From assembly GCA_963924555.1 (NCBI GenBank), contig OZ004594.1, forward strand, positions 4,805,563 through 4,869,562: a stretch of 64,000 nt of DNA, read 5' to 3'. Positions within the stretch are counted from its first letter, which is position 1, and every line of letters starts with the position of its first letter. Below, in pieces: positions 24,429-34,520 of the stretch. The translations under genes were made by a program, and so were the position numbers. This DNA is from Crambe crambe. Its lineage: Eukaryota > Porifera > Demospongiae > Poecilosclerida > Crambeidae. Below the pieces are notes generated by a model. The model made no database searches. It had not been told where the DNA came from and saw only the letters and a program-made list of their open reading frames with translations.

Positions 24429-25118
24429 TGTTGGGCTCCAGCCCACCATGCGACCCTGTACCGGACAAACATTAAAGAACACACTTATTTAGAACATTAT
24501 TACATCATGCATTAATACTTAAACTTGTGATTAGGGCTGTCCCAATTATTCCAGAATAATTTTGGGAATAATAGGTGCTTGCAAGAATAACAGAATTATT
24601 CCAGCCTAATGGGCCTTTCAAAGGCCACAAAGGTCAGTTGCTCTAATTAAAGCCAATTATCTACTCACATGACACATGGTGGGTCATGACTCTCATGGCT
24701 GAAACCAGCAGCAGCTTCCATTGATACTCATGACCGAGTTCTGCTGCTGCTGAACGAGTATTTTCTCTTTTACAGAATTGCTTCACTCAGAGAGAATCTT
24801 CTTCACTCGAAGACTATGTTACAGTATAATCGCTGACTCTCGAGTCCCAACTGGTTTTTGTACCCATGCACTAATTTTATAATTTTGATTGAGAATAATG
24901 GGGGAATCATTGATAGGAGCATTTAGAGAGAAATTCTGAATAGAATAATAGGTTAAAAAAATAGAATAATTGGGACAGCCCTACTTGTGATTTTGTCAGT
25001 TGTGTCCAGTCTATTGTCAGAATAAAGATTTTTGTATAGTACAAGTCTCCCTGTTCTACATAGCTCTGTTGAGCGAGTAAGGCTACCGGCGGGCAATCCC
25101 CGGACCTGAAACCCAACA
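24429..25118 (+). repeat. 5' LTR (230 bp, interrupted by a hAT element)
   Basis: It begins TGTTGGGCTCCAGCC and ends GACCTGAAACCCAACA. The LTR itself is 24429-24531 plus 24992-25118. The rest is the nested hAT element and its duplicated target. Its sequence appears identical to the 3' LTR at 31801-32030. Confidence 0.93.
24532..24983. mobile_element. Non-autonomous hAT element (452 bp) in the 5' LTR
   Basis: Perfect 20-bp terminal inverted repeats beginning TAGGGCTGTCCCAAT, and an 8-bp target duplication CTTGTGAT (24524-24531 and 24984-24991). The uninterrupted site is seen in the 3' LTR. The length, TAGGG start and 8-bp duplication fit the hAT superfamily. It has no transposase frame, so it is a MITE-like passenger. 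Confidence 0.88.
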
Positions 25119-25121
25119 AAT

Positions 25122-25133
25122 TGGTGGCAGCGG
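25122..25133 (+). other. Probable primer-binding site of the retrotransposon
   Basis: TGGTGGCAGCGG lies three bases after the 5' LTR. It would pair with the 3' end of a tRNA whose acceptor strand ends CCGCTGCCACCA, a form seen in some tRNA-Leu species. The tRNA identity is from memory and is tentative. Confidence 0.6.
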
Positions 25134-25305
25134 TTATAAAAGCTACCCAAGCAGTTGAAGGCCAGCAAGAGAAAGATTTCACCCAGCTGTTTTTACAGCT
25201 ACACAGAACCAAACAGAGCAGAAAACCCCAGAAGTCCAGCAAACGTTGGCACAGCTAGCTAAGTCAATCCAGCAAGAATCATCTCCAAGATATCCACTAC
25301 TGAAG

Positions 25306-25716
25306 ATGTCATCTTCAAGGCGGGACAGCGGCACCCCAGCAAACAGAAACCCTACCTCAGCGGAGCTCAACCGCTACATGCAGGACCTGCGTGACAGTCA
25401 AGCTACTCCATCAGTACCCTTCCAGTTTGTTGCAACACCCTGGCCCGAGGGCAGAGAAATGGGAGCTACCTTTACCAACGAGCCTCCACCATTATTAGCA
25501 GAGACCCCTCATCCATCAGACTACAGAGATACTAGAGAAGAAACTCCACCAAGAATCATGGATAAAGAAGAGCCAAGACCAGTTCTGCCGGGGAATCCAG
25601 CAACTGATCCTCTCTCAATCCTGGTCAAGGAACTTGCCCTCCAAAGGCAAGCAAGTGAGAATAATATTACTAGCCTGATACAAGCCTTGCAACAAAACCA
25701 AACAACCAGGGCAGCC
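25306..25716 (+). CDS. Gag N-terminal part of the Gmr1-like element (interrupted)
   Basis: The first in-frame ATG is at 25306 (MSSSRRDSGTPANRN). The frame is open from a stop at about 25156, so a non-ATG start further left is possible. The 137 residues are polar and proline-rich, without a recognised domain, and end in TTRAA where another element inserts at 25717. Removing that element and its target duplication restores the same frame at 27259, so this is the amino end of one long gag-pol frame. Confidence 0.7.
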
Positions 25717-27251
25717 AGGGGCGGATTTAGAGGGGGGTCTAGGGGGGTCAGGACCCCCCCCCCTCCAACCTCTGCCTAGTAGCAGTAGCTCCAGTTTATG
25801 TCTCAGCGTTCCACACAGTACCACATGCAAGCGCGATTCGATTACAATTTCTTTCGATGACGACCATTGGGTAAACTGAGCATGCGCACATGCACTTTCT
25901 GAGTTTGTAGCAACATAGATATAAGATGTTTACGGGATTGGAAACGGATCACGTGCTCTCGTTAGCAACTAACAACCGAGGCGCGTTGACAGCTGAATGA
26001 CATAGCACTTTTGTCAAAGTTGCTGTTCTGACAAGATCCGTGAGGTAAGACTTATGCCAATGATAGTATAATACACTAGGGCATAGATTTACTGTATGAA
26101 ATAAATTTTAGCTCAGATTTTCAAGTTTATTCCTACAAATACTACTGTGGTGGTTAATGGGACTGTAATCCCTCTCACGCTTGATGGAATCAATTGCTGT
26201 TGCCCATTTTCTGATCAAAAGGCATGTAAACTTTAGCTACATGGAATAGTAATGTTAGTTTTTGTATTAGCTGACATATATTGTCTCTAGCATTTGCAAG
26301 TGGTGTTAAAACTGTAATCCCTCTCCCAAGAAATAGATTAACAATATTGCAACTGTATTAGTTATTTCAGGGAAAGGATAGAACAGTAAATGGAATTGGC
26401 GCATTTGTTTTCTATAAAATAGTCATCCTATGGAGATGGCAAGCTTACTATATTTCCCCCCTAATATCCATAGGGTCCACAGGATAGCTGACTGAGCCGA
26501 ATTCTTGAGATGGATGGTGTCAAAATCCAACAGCCAAAAGCTGGAAGTATTGCAATAATGCTGATGAGGGTGAACTGAGCAGAAACTGGTGGATAACTTT
26601 GGGGCAAAATTATCTAGCTATAATAATAATGAATTTATGTCTAATTTTAATACCAAAAGTCATTCTGGCCTTTCTTTCAAATCAATCACATAAAATTAAT
26701 GTATAATGAGCAATGATAGGTACTCATAGTTATAATTACAAGGAAAAAAGTTATGAATAATTAATAACTTCCTTCCTCAGACTCTCCAACTTCAACTCTC
26801 TGACTCTTCACTTCTTCAATACCTTCCCCTTAGCTTATTTGTACTATTCTGTGAGCTGTAGGGGCAGAACATCACTTTAACTGCCTTGAAAGGAGTGAAT
26901 ATTGATCTCCTTTCACGGCCATTAATATAATTATTGCTGCATGCGCGTGCGCATCTGTCAACGCGCCTCGGTTGTGCAGTTCATTGGGCGTTTCCAATCC
27001 CGTAAAACCTCTTATATCTATGGTAGCAATGAAGAGAGCAGCTAGCAGCCATCAAACCACTGACCAAGTATTTCAAAAGGTATACGATTTTAGCATAACA
27101 ATTTATGATTTTATTAATTAACTCGTTGGACACGGTCAAGCACAGTGGCAGATGTGGAATGCCATCTGCATTGAGCACCCGCTTATCCGTGTGGATATGC
27201 CTAACACTATACAACTGACCCCCCCTTCTAAATATTTCTGGATCCGCCCCT
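25717..27251. mobile_element. Element X: AGGGGCGGAT-ended DNA element in gag
   Basis: Imperfect inverted ends: AGGGGCGGATTTAGA at the left, and TCTGGATCCGCCCCT at the right, whose complement is AGGGGCGGATCCAGA. It is flanked by GGCAGCC (25710-25716 and 27252-27258); because the ends are ambiguous by one base, the target duplication is 5-7 bp. Without the nested element at 25914-27022 and its 7-bp duplication, X is about 419 bp and has no transposase. A family cannot be fixed from this alone. Confidence 0.75.
25914..27022 (+). mobile_element. Element Y, copy 1 (1,109 bp)
   Basis: Ends CATAGATATAAGATGTTTAC and, at the right, the inverted form finishing CTTATATCTATG. Inverted repeats are about 33 bp and include ACGGGATTGGAAACG. 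A 7-bp target duplication GTAGCAA lies at 25907-25913 and 27023-27029. Two more copies of exactly the same length lie at 40516 and 45481. No coding frame. Because it sits inside X, which sits inside the retrotransposon, Y moved last. Confidence 0.92.
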
Positions 27252-27258
27252 GGCAGCC

Positions 27259-30200
27259 ATGGATGCTGTGCCACAGTGCACACCCATGAAGCATAGAGAA
27301 GATATAATAGACTATTTGCAGGTTTTTGAAGAAACACAGGCAGCCAGAGGACTCCGCAAAAATTCCTGGGCCCACACTTTGCTGCCTCTCCTTAACCAGC
27401 AGTGCAAGCAAGTTGCCAATAGCATGACCCCAGAAGCTAAGTGTGATTATAATGCCCTCAAGAAAAAGTTGCTCACAATAGTGAAGCAAGAATCCCAGCA
27501 CCCAACCAAGAGCTGGTGGGAATGGGACAAGCCTGGCCAAGAAAGTTGGCAGGAAGCAGAGAACATTCTGAGAAAAAAGCTCAATAGATGCCCTGATGAC
27601 CTCTTTGAGGCCCTGCTGACAGAAAAGCTGATTCAGCTCATGCCCTTCAAAACTCAGCAGCATGTCAGGGACCACAAGCCTAAGGATGCAAGCAAGGCAG
27701 CAGAACTAGCCTCAGCACACTTTCAAGCCCACCATTGGGATGAATCTAAGTATTCAACAAATGTCTACAAGAAGCCAGTGGACATTTCCAGAGACAGACC
27801 CAGAGAAAAAGAAAACTTCAGAGATAAACATCAAAGGAACTTCAATCAACACAACCTGTGGCAACCTAACGCTCACAACCACCATCCAGGTCACAAGTCA
27901 CATGCCTATCAACAGGCACAAGACTACAATCAACACCGTCAACCGTCAACAAACACCTTCAAATACTTCAAAGGCAACAAAGAAACACAACAACCGGCAG
28001 CTCAGGGAAATCCCCCTATCTCTTCAAAAACATTGTCCAAGCCACCAGACCACTCCCAACTCATGTGCTTTAAGTGTGGTGAAATAGGCCACATTGCAAG
28101 AGACTGTGTGAAAATCAATTTGGTCCAAATTCCATCACTCTTTGATAAGAAGACTCCAAGTCCTGTCCTTAGACCTGGCAAGATTGGAAATAAGCCTGTG
28201 TCCATGTTCATGGATAGTGGTGCTGACATCAGTGTCATAGCAAGAGACCTACTACCTGAAGATAATGTGCAGTGCCTTCCAGTGCTAGCCAAAGGATTTG
28301 GCTCCAGCACAAAGCCTGAGACACTTCAGACAGCCTTGTTCCAAGCAGAAATCAATGGACAACCACTTCAGCTACTAGCAGCAGTGGCCCCCAGACATGC
28401 CATGACACACCCAGTGATCATTGGCAGACACATCCCTGGAAAGAAGGTCCAGTGGAACGTTACCATCCAAGATGATCCAGACCAACCCAACCAGCAGCAA
28501 ATAGGAGAGGCAGGTGAGGCAGGAGAACCTACCAGCCAAGTGGTAGAGGAGAGAGCCCAGGACCCACAGCCCTCTCAGGAGAGAATAGCTGAGCAACAAA
28601 GTTCCCTTGCACAGCAGCCCAATTTACACCCTGCAGACAGAGCCCATCCAAACCAATTAACACCTCCAAATTTAGAAGAATTGGACTTAGAAAACTTGAC
28701 TGCAGCCCAGATTGCAGCAGTACAGACCAGAGCTCAAAGAAGGAGAGCTCAGCAGGAAAAAGCAGTAACCCCAGCCAGAGCCAAGCCTAAGCTCACAGCT
28801 TATGCAGATATCCCTGACCCTGCCCCAGAGCCAGCAGCTGAGGACCCAGTGGTAATGCCTGACCCAGCTACAGCTACACAGCAGGAACAGCAGGAGGACA
28901 CACAGGAGAATCCAGACTCTCCTACTCCAGCAGACAGAAGAGAGAGTGAAACACAAGGATCTGAGCCGGCGGATAGACCTGGCCAGATACCCAAGCCAAA
29001 GATAGTGGTGACAGCTCCTTTCACTAGAGCACAGCTCATAGACGAGCAGCAGAGAGACCCCAGCCTGAAGCAGTTATTCCAGGCAGCAGAAGACCCCTGT
29101 CAGACGCAATTCACAGTGAAGAATGGCATCCTCTATGCCATAAACCTGGAACCTGGCCCTTTGGAACAACCAAGCAAGATCGTTGTGCCTACCAAGCTAA
29201 GACAACACATTTTAGAAGCAGGACATGCCTGCTCTGGACATTTTGGTGCCAAAAAGACAAGGTCCAATATCCAGCAACACTTTTATTGGCCAGGAATTGG
29301 CAAGGATGTTGCAGCTCACTGCAAATCCTGCAAGATGTGCTGTACCTACAACGCACACAGAAAAGACTACCAGCCCTTGCAACCCATCCCCGTGATCCAT
29401 ACCCCTTGGACTAAGCTGGCAATAGACATGGTGGGACCATTGAGCACCACAAGAAGAGGACACAAATACCTCCTCACCATGGTGGACCTGGCCACTAGAT
29501 GGCCTGAAGCTGTACCCCTCAAAAAAATTGATGCAGTATCTACAGCAGAAGCCCTTCTCAACATTTTCTCAACTTATGGAGTGCCACAGTTGTTGGTACA
29601 TGATAACGGAGGCAATTTCACTGCCAAATTCACCAGCCTAGTGATGAAGACCATGGGCATACATCAGATAAAAACTGCACCATACCACCCAGAAGCAAAT
29701 GGACTCATTGAACGCCTCAATGGTACCATAAAGAAAGCCCTCAAAAAGGCAGGAGCCGAGAACACCAGCTGGGACAAGCTCATCCCTTTAGTGCTGTATG
29801 CAATCAGAATTACTCAGCATTCTACTACTGGTCACTCACCCTACCAGTTAATGTTTGGTCGACATCCGTACACACCTACTGCCAGCCTGAGAGAAGCAGT
29901 GGAACAACAGGACAGTGAAGACATTCCACAGCCGGTACTGGACTACCTTAACGATTTGACAGTAACTATGAGCCTTACCAAGTCAGCTGCAGAAGAAGTA
30001 GAGCAGAAGTCAAAACAAGACAGCAAAAGATATCAAGATGTAAGACACAAGGCTAAGGAGACCCCACTGAAGATAGGAGATCCCGTCCTATGTTTTGAGC
30101 CAAATCTGAAGAAAGGTCTGTCAGCCGCCTGGCATGGCCCCTACCATATCAAGAAGAAGTTAGGCAGCTTAACCTACCTAGTGGATCTAGGACATGGAAG

Positions 30201-31887
30201 AACCTGGAAACGCCACAGGAATGCCTTGAAACTATATCAAGCAAAAGATCAAGAAGAAGAACCAGCACAGATAGCCACAGTGGTCTTGGCTATGGAAGAT
30301 GGTGAAGCAGAAGATGGTCTAACCCTGGAGAGACCAGCTACATCACAACCACCAGCAACCCCACTCAAACTCAGAGGAATCGACTCTCAACCAGAGAAGT
30401 ACCAACAGCAAGTGATGCAGTTAACTCACCAGCTACAAGAAGCTTTCAATAGTGAACCAGAAGAAGCCAGCCTGCAAGCCTATGACCTGCAGACCGAACA
30501 CAAGAAACCAGTTGTGAGAAAGCCTTACAGGCCTCCCTTGAATCTCAAACCCAGCATTGACAGAGAAATCGACCAGCTATTGAAACTTGGGATCATCCAG
30601 CCATCCACCAGCCCCTGGTCCAGCCCAGTGATACCTGTCCCAAAGAAAGATGGATCAGTACGGTTATGTGTGGATTTTAGATGGGTGAATGAGCATACTC
30701 TCCAAGACACCTACCCCCTACCAAGAGTGGATGACCTACTGGCACAAGTCAGCGCAAAACAGTTTCTGACTACCTTAGACCTTACCAAAGGTTACCACCA
30801 AGTGCCCCTCACCCCAGAGACAAAAGAGAAAACTGCCTTTGTTTGCCACAGAGGAAAATTTCAGTACACTCGATTACCATTTGGACTAAAGAATGCACCT
30901 GCTCACTTTCAGAGGCAGATGGATCAGATGTTACAAGGTATCTCGGCAGTGGCATATATAGATGACATTATCTTGGCCCATGACATGTGGGAAGAGCATA
31001 TCTCAACTCTGGAGCAAGTACTGAAAGTTTGCATCCAGAAGAAAGTGTCTCTAAAGCTAGAAAAGTGTGTGTTTACCTCGGCAACACTAGATTATTTGGG
31101 CCACACCATAGGATCTGGTCACATCCTACCCCAAGAAGCTAAAGTCACAGCGATACTCAACTTCCCAAAGCCTGAAACCAGGAAACAACTCAGAGGATTT
31201 CTAGGCCTTGTTGGATACTATAGGCAACACATACCTCACTTCAGTTCCATGACTGCTTCCCTCTCTGAGAAAACTAGCACTAAACATCCAAGAAAAGTTC
31301 AGTGGACAGAGCAGATGACTTCTGACTTTGAGGCTACAAGGAAAAGCATACTCACAGCTCCACTACTAGCAGCTCCTGATATGTCTCAACCATTTTACCT
31401 ACAAACTGACGCTTGTCAGTCCGGAATCGGAGCAGTTCTTCAGCAAGAAAAGAATGGAGGAAGAGTCACCATTGCTTTTTATAGTAAGAAACTGAATAGA
31501 GCACAGCAACACTACTCAGCAACCGAGCTTGAACTTTTTGCCCTGACGCAAGCCTGTCAACATTTCAAGATCTACTTGTTTGGCAGCAAGGTTATGGTAG
31601 AAACTGACCACAGACCGTTAACACATCTCACTTCAATGACAAATGACAATAAGAAGATTATGAGGTGGATTCAAGTGTTACAACAGTTCAATCTCCACAT
31701 CAACTATCTCCCTGGCAAGGACAATGTGCCAGCTGATGCATTGAGCAGAGGATGGGAAGACTCCTCGCCAGACCACAGCACCTTCTCCAAGAGGGGGGGA
31801 TGTTGGGCTCCAGCCCACCATGCGACCCTGTACCGGACAAACATTAAAGAACACACTTATTTAGAACATTATTACATCATGCATTAA
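27259..31887 (+). CDS. Gag-Pol polyprotein of the Gmr1-like element
   Basis: One open frame (1542 aa here). In order it holds the gag remainder; a CCHC knuckle CFKCGEIGHIARDC (about 28066); an aspartic protease MDSGADISV (about 28210); an integrase with HHCC finger (HACSGHFG...CKSCKMC, about 29220-29340) and DDE core (IDMVG, HDNGGNF, NGLIERLNG); a GPY-type stretch WHGPYHIKKK (about 30130); then reverse transcriptase (CVDFRWVN, LDLTKGYHQ, YIDDI at about 30957) and RNase H (LQTDACQSGIGAVL, ETDHRPL). The integrase lies before the reverse transcriptase. The frame reads into the 3' LTR before stopping. All catalytic residues I can check are present, so it may be competent apart from the interruption in gag. 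Confidence 0.93.
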   Translation: MDAVPQCTPMKHREDIIDYLQVFEETQAARGLRKNSWAHTLLPLLNQQCKQVANSMTPEAKCDYNALKKKLLTIVKQESQHPTKSWWEWDKPGQESWQEAENILRKKLNRCPDDLFEALLTEKLIQLMPFKTQQHVRDHKPKDASKAAELASAHFQAHHWDESKYSTNVYKKPVDISRDRPREKENFRDKHQRNFNQHNLWQPNAHNHHPGHKSHAYQQAQDYNQHRQPSTNTFKYFKGNKETQQPAAQGNPPISSKTLSKPPDHSQLMCFKCGEIGHIARDCVKINLVQIPSLFDKKTPSPVLRPGKIGNKPVSMFMDSGADISVIARDLLPEDNVQCLPVLAKGFGSSTKPETLQTALFQAEINGQPLQLLAAVAPRHAMTHPVIIGRHIPGKKVQWNVTIQDDPDQPNQQQIGEAGEAGEPTSQVVEERAQDPQPSQERIAEQQSSLAQQPNLHPADRAHPNQLTPPNLEELDLENLTAAQIAAVQTRAQRRRAQQEKAVTPARAKPKLTAYADIPDPAPEPAAEDPVVMPDPATATQQEQQEDTQENPDSPTPADRRESETQGSEPADRPGQIPKPKIVVTAPFTRAQLIDEQQRDPSLKQLFQAAEDPCQTQFTVKNGILYAINLEPGPLEQPSKIVVPTKLRQHILEAGHACSGHFGAKKTRSNIQQHFYWPGIGKDVAAHCKSCKMCCTYNAHRKDYQPLQPIPVIHTPWTKLAIDMVGPLSTTRRGHKYLLTMVDLATRWPEAVPLKKIDAVSTAEALLNIFSTYGVPQLLVHDNGGNFTAKFTSLVMKTMGIHQIKTAPYHPEANGLIERLNGTIKKALKKAGAENTSWDKLIPLVLYAIRITQHSTTGHSPYQLMFGRHPYTPTASLREAVEQQDSEDIPQPVLDYLNDLTVTMSLTKSAAEEVEQKSKQDSKRYQDVRHKAKETPLKIGDPVLCFEPNLKKGLSAAWHGPYHIKKKLGSLTYLVDLGHGRTWKRHRNALKLYQAKDQEEEPAQIATVVLAMEDGEAEDGLTLERPATSQPPATPLKLRGIDSQPEKYQQQVMQLTHQLQEAFNSEPEEASLQAYDLQTEHKKPVVRKPYRPPLNLKPSIDREIDQLLKLGIIQPSTSPWSSPVIPVPKKDGSVRLCVDFRWVNEHTLQDTYPLPRVDDLLAQVSAKQFLTTLDLTKGYHQVPLTPETKEKTAFVCHRGKFQYTRLPFGLKNAPAHFQRQMDQMLQGISAVAYIDDIILAHDMWEEHISTLEQVLKVCIQKKVSLKLEKCVFTSATLDYLGHTIGSGHILPQEAKVTAILNFPKPETRKQLRGFLGLVGYYRQHIPHFSSMTASLSEKTSTKHPRKVQWTEQMTSDFEATRKSILTAPLLAAPDMSQPFYLQTDACQSGIGAVLQQEKNGGRVTIAFYSKKLNRAQQHYSATELELFALTQACQHFKIYLFGSKVMVETDHRPLTHLTSMTNDNKKIMRWIQVLQQFNLHINYLPGKDNVPADALSRGWEDSSPDHSTFSKRGGCWAPAHHATLYRTNIKEHTYLEHYYIMH
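31789..31800 (+). other. Polypurine tract
   Basis: AAGAGGGGGGGA directly precedes the 3' LTR and overlaps the end of the pol frame. This is the expected position for plus-strand priming. Confidence 0.8.
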
Positions 31888-32030
31888 TACTTAAACTTGT
31901 GATTTTGTCAGTTGTGTCCAGTCTATTGTCAGAATAAAGATTTTTGTATAGTACAAGTCTCCCTGTTCTACATAGCTCTGTTGAGCGAGTAAGGCTACCG
32001 GCGGGCAATCCCCGGACCTGAAACCCAACA
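31801..32030 (+). repeat. 3' LTR (230 bp)
   Basis: It begins TGTTGGGCTCC and ends AACCCAACA, and contains AATAAAGATTTTTGTATAG as a probable polyadenylation region. It is followed by the target duplication TCTAC. Uninterrupted, so it is the reference for the 5' copy. Confidence 0.93.
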
Positions 32031-33581
32031 TCTACCCACTTTATCTTGTATGGCCTTGATAAGAGTACTCTTACCAGCTGAAGAATTACCAACTACAAAT
32101 ACCTTCAAGTTGGGACTTGAAATGGTACTACCATACTTATCATTAACACACGTGAAAACTCTGTCTTTAAATTGCTTTAGTGATTGTAAATTTTGGAATG
32201 ACTTTTGAGTACAGTGCTCATAGACACTTACCATGAAGGGTATCCTTAGATCACACTCACAACCTCTCTTAATCAGATATTTGACCACATTTAGGCACTT
32301 ATAATTAAAGGCAACTGTAAGCGGAGATAACCCTTCTATATCTTTTATATTTGGATTGCACTCAAACTTGTTAACCAGCCACTCAACAACTTTAAGATCC
32401 CCCTTTTTACAGGCAAAGTGTAGTGGGGTCCAACCCAATATACTTTTAATATTAGGGTCAACATGTAATTCAACCACTAGTGTCTCAATTATGCTCAGAC
32501 ATCCCATATCACTAGCAATGTGTAGTGGGGTCAAACCAGAACTATCCAGGACTGTTGGATCAATACCTGCAGTGTTCACCAACCACCTAATTCTCTCCTT
32601 ATCACCCTCAATGCATGCATCATTAAGTAGTTGACAACCACAACTCTCCTTAATGGATTGACTGATATGTACACTAGTGAAGAACCACTTAACAATATGA
32701 AGATGTCTCTCTTCATAAGCATAATAAAGTGGGATCTTACCATCACTGTTCTCCACTGTTGGGTCAACATGTGCTGTAGTCACTAACCACTTGACAATAT
32801 TTAAATATCCAATCATACAAGCAAAGTGAAGTAGATTAAAATTATAATCGTACTTGATCGCTGAATCAACATGTGCTGTAGTCACTAACCACTCAACTAT
32901 ATTCAGATGTCCCCACATACAAGCAAAGTGAAGTGGGTTCCAACCATAATTGTCCTTGATTGTTGGATCAACATGTGCTGTAGTCACTAACCACTCGACA
33001 ATATTTAAATATCCAATCATACAAGCAAAGTGAAGTAGATTAAAATTATTATCGTACTTGATTACTGGGTCAACATGTGCTGTAGTCACTAACCACTCAA
33101 CTATATTCAGATGTCCTCCCAGACAAGCATTGTGGAGTGGGGTAAAACCATTATTGTTCTTGATTGTTGGGTCAACATGTTTTGTAGTCACCAACTTCTC
33201 CACAACATCTAATTATCCTTCCAGACAAGCATTGTGAAGTTCAGCTACATCCTTATCTTTAATTTCTGAACTTTCATACTCCTCATCATGAAACATAACC
33301 TTAATAATGTACTTGAGTGCTTCATAATGCCTGAATGAACAAGCATCCTTCACTAATTGTATTAATACATTAAGATGAAGTATTGGACTGTGTTTTTCAA
33401 GTAGTGTTACCATCTCACTCACCACCTCTTCCCATCCGCTAAGCAGTGCAGACTCAAGAGCACCACTGTTCCACTTCTTAGGCAAGGGAAGTTGATGAAG
33501 AATCTCCAGCAAATCATCTTCACTACAATTATCAGCTGCTGACAAACTCTGGACTGCCCTCAATGCATCAAATAATGCCAT
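32031..33581 (-). pseudogene. Family copy B, 5' half (N-terminus, ankyrins, P-loop)
   Basis: It starts at 33581 (MALFDALRAVQ, four residues shorter than in D) and carries the helical N-terminal region, about ten ankyrin repeats and the start of the ROC domain (VVGNSSAGKSTLIKAIQDK). The retrotransposon then cuts the frame. It also has an in-frame stop at about 33210: the GGA CAA codons of the first ankyrin repeat are GGA TAA here, and the frame resumes as EKLVTTKHVDP. Both lesions argue that copy B makes no full product. The ankyrin units repeat at DNA level every 99 bp or so (TCAACATGTGCTGTAGTCAC). Confidence 0.9.
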
Positions 33582-33696
33582 TTTATGGAGCTTAAGCCAA
33601 GCAGAAAGGTCGAACTCTAGCTATATTTGGATAAACAACCAGTCATGTGCTATTTAAATTATTCATCAGCTGTAATGAATACCTTTTAGTCAATAT

Positions 33697-34520
33697 TCAT
33701 GATGCAAACCAAAGCAGACTCTGCCACTGGTGGTAGTGATAGTTCATTTCTAGACACTTCAAGATAGTGTCATAGAACAGATTGCGTATGACTTGGCTGT
33801 CCTCATCACTGAAAAAAAATTTTTCATGTTTAAAATAGCTAGCTATGTAATTGTTTAACTTTTGTGCTAGCTATAAGCTCAAATCGGAATATAGCATAGC
33901 TAATGTAAGTTGTGTCGCCATCTCCTGCTTCTTCAAGGAGTATGCCTCCATCTCTTTATCATAGCGTGCTTTGTCAACTGTGTACTTGTTGTAGTATCCC
34001 TAGAACCATTCATAGAACAACAATTATAATAATAAGGTCATAGAACAATTTAGGCTTCTCTTATACTTGGATATGTCATAGCTAACTACACAAAATTTTG
34101 TCATCCATAATTATTTCAGAACTCCTGTCTCCAAGGGATACTGTATATAAGGCTCATAACAGGTTGTTGTTGCAGTTTTTTGTTTGTTTTTCTTTGTACA
34201 CATACCGTCTTATCATCATTGGGTGTTTCACTCCACAACTTAGCAAGTGCCTTGGTGAAGTCATGCTGTCCAGACACACCTTCCTCTCGAAATTGCTCCT
34301 GAAGGGAAACTTGTCTGAACTACCGATCTATATGGTTCAGTCGCCTACCACATCACACCAACTTCATTCCCATTCTTGGAACTGGAACCAGTTCACTCAG
34401 TGCCTCAAAGGCCAAAAGACAAAAGATACCAAAGTAAAACTCAGAATACATCTCCGATTTCAAAGAGAAAGAAGCTAGCTACAGATCCTGCTCTGAAGAA
34501 ACTTTCTTCTGGTTCTGCCA
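33697..34520. pseudogene. Scrambled 3' fragment of the HMG-box gene, beside copy B
   Basis: Three kinds of piece of the HMG gene at 61.4-63.0 kb. 33916-34000 (minus) matches the start of its last exon. 34203-34320 (minus) matches the 3' end of exon 3 (HMG box). 33697-33768 (plus) encodes the gene's last residues MQTKADSATGG...DTSR and stop, and 34325-34520 (plus) matches exon 3 around SSLSASKA and FFWFCQ. The last two are inverted relative to the gene, so this fragment has suffered at least two small inversions. It cannot encode a protein. Confidence 0.75.

Larger units (their letters stand above)
24429..32030 (+). mobile_element. Gmr1-like Gypsy LTR retrotransposon inserted in copy B
   Basis: Bounded by 230-bp LTRs (TG...CA) and flanked by a 5-bp target duplication TCTAC (24424-24428 and 32031-32035). 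The empty site is seen in copies A and D. It has a primer site, gag with zinc knuckle, protease, integrase, reverse transcriptase/RNase H and a polypurine tract. The domain order PR-INT-RT-RH is the reverse of usual Gypsy elements and is the hallmark of the Gmr1 group. The two LTRs look identical once a hAT element inside the left one is set aside, so the insertion is very young. The element runs opposite to copy B. Without its nested insertions it would be about 5.6 kb. Confidence 0.93.

Noticed and set aside
25081..25133. A tRNA gene near the 5' LTR suggested by GGTGGCAGCGG
   Set aside because: There is no cloverleaf; the short match is the primer-binding site of the retrotransposon.
26981..27675. 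Minus-strand frames across gag and element X
   Set aside because: They span element borders and run opposite to the well-supported gag-pol frame.
32031..33200. Direct repeats of about 30 bp with about 70-bp intervals that could suggest a CRISPR-like array
   Set aside because: The repeats are codons of consecutive ankyrin units in one open frame, and the intervals also encode ankyrin residues. The genome is eukaryotic.
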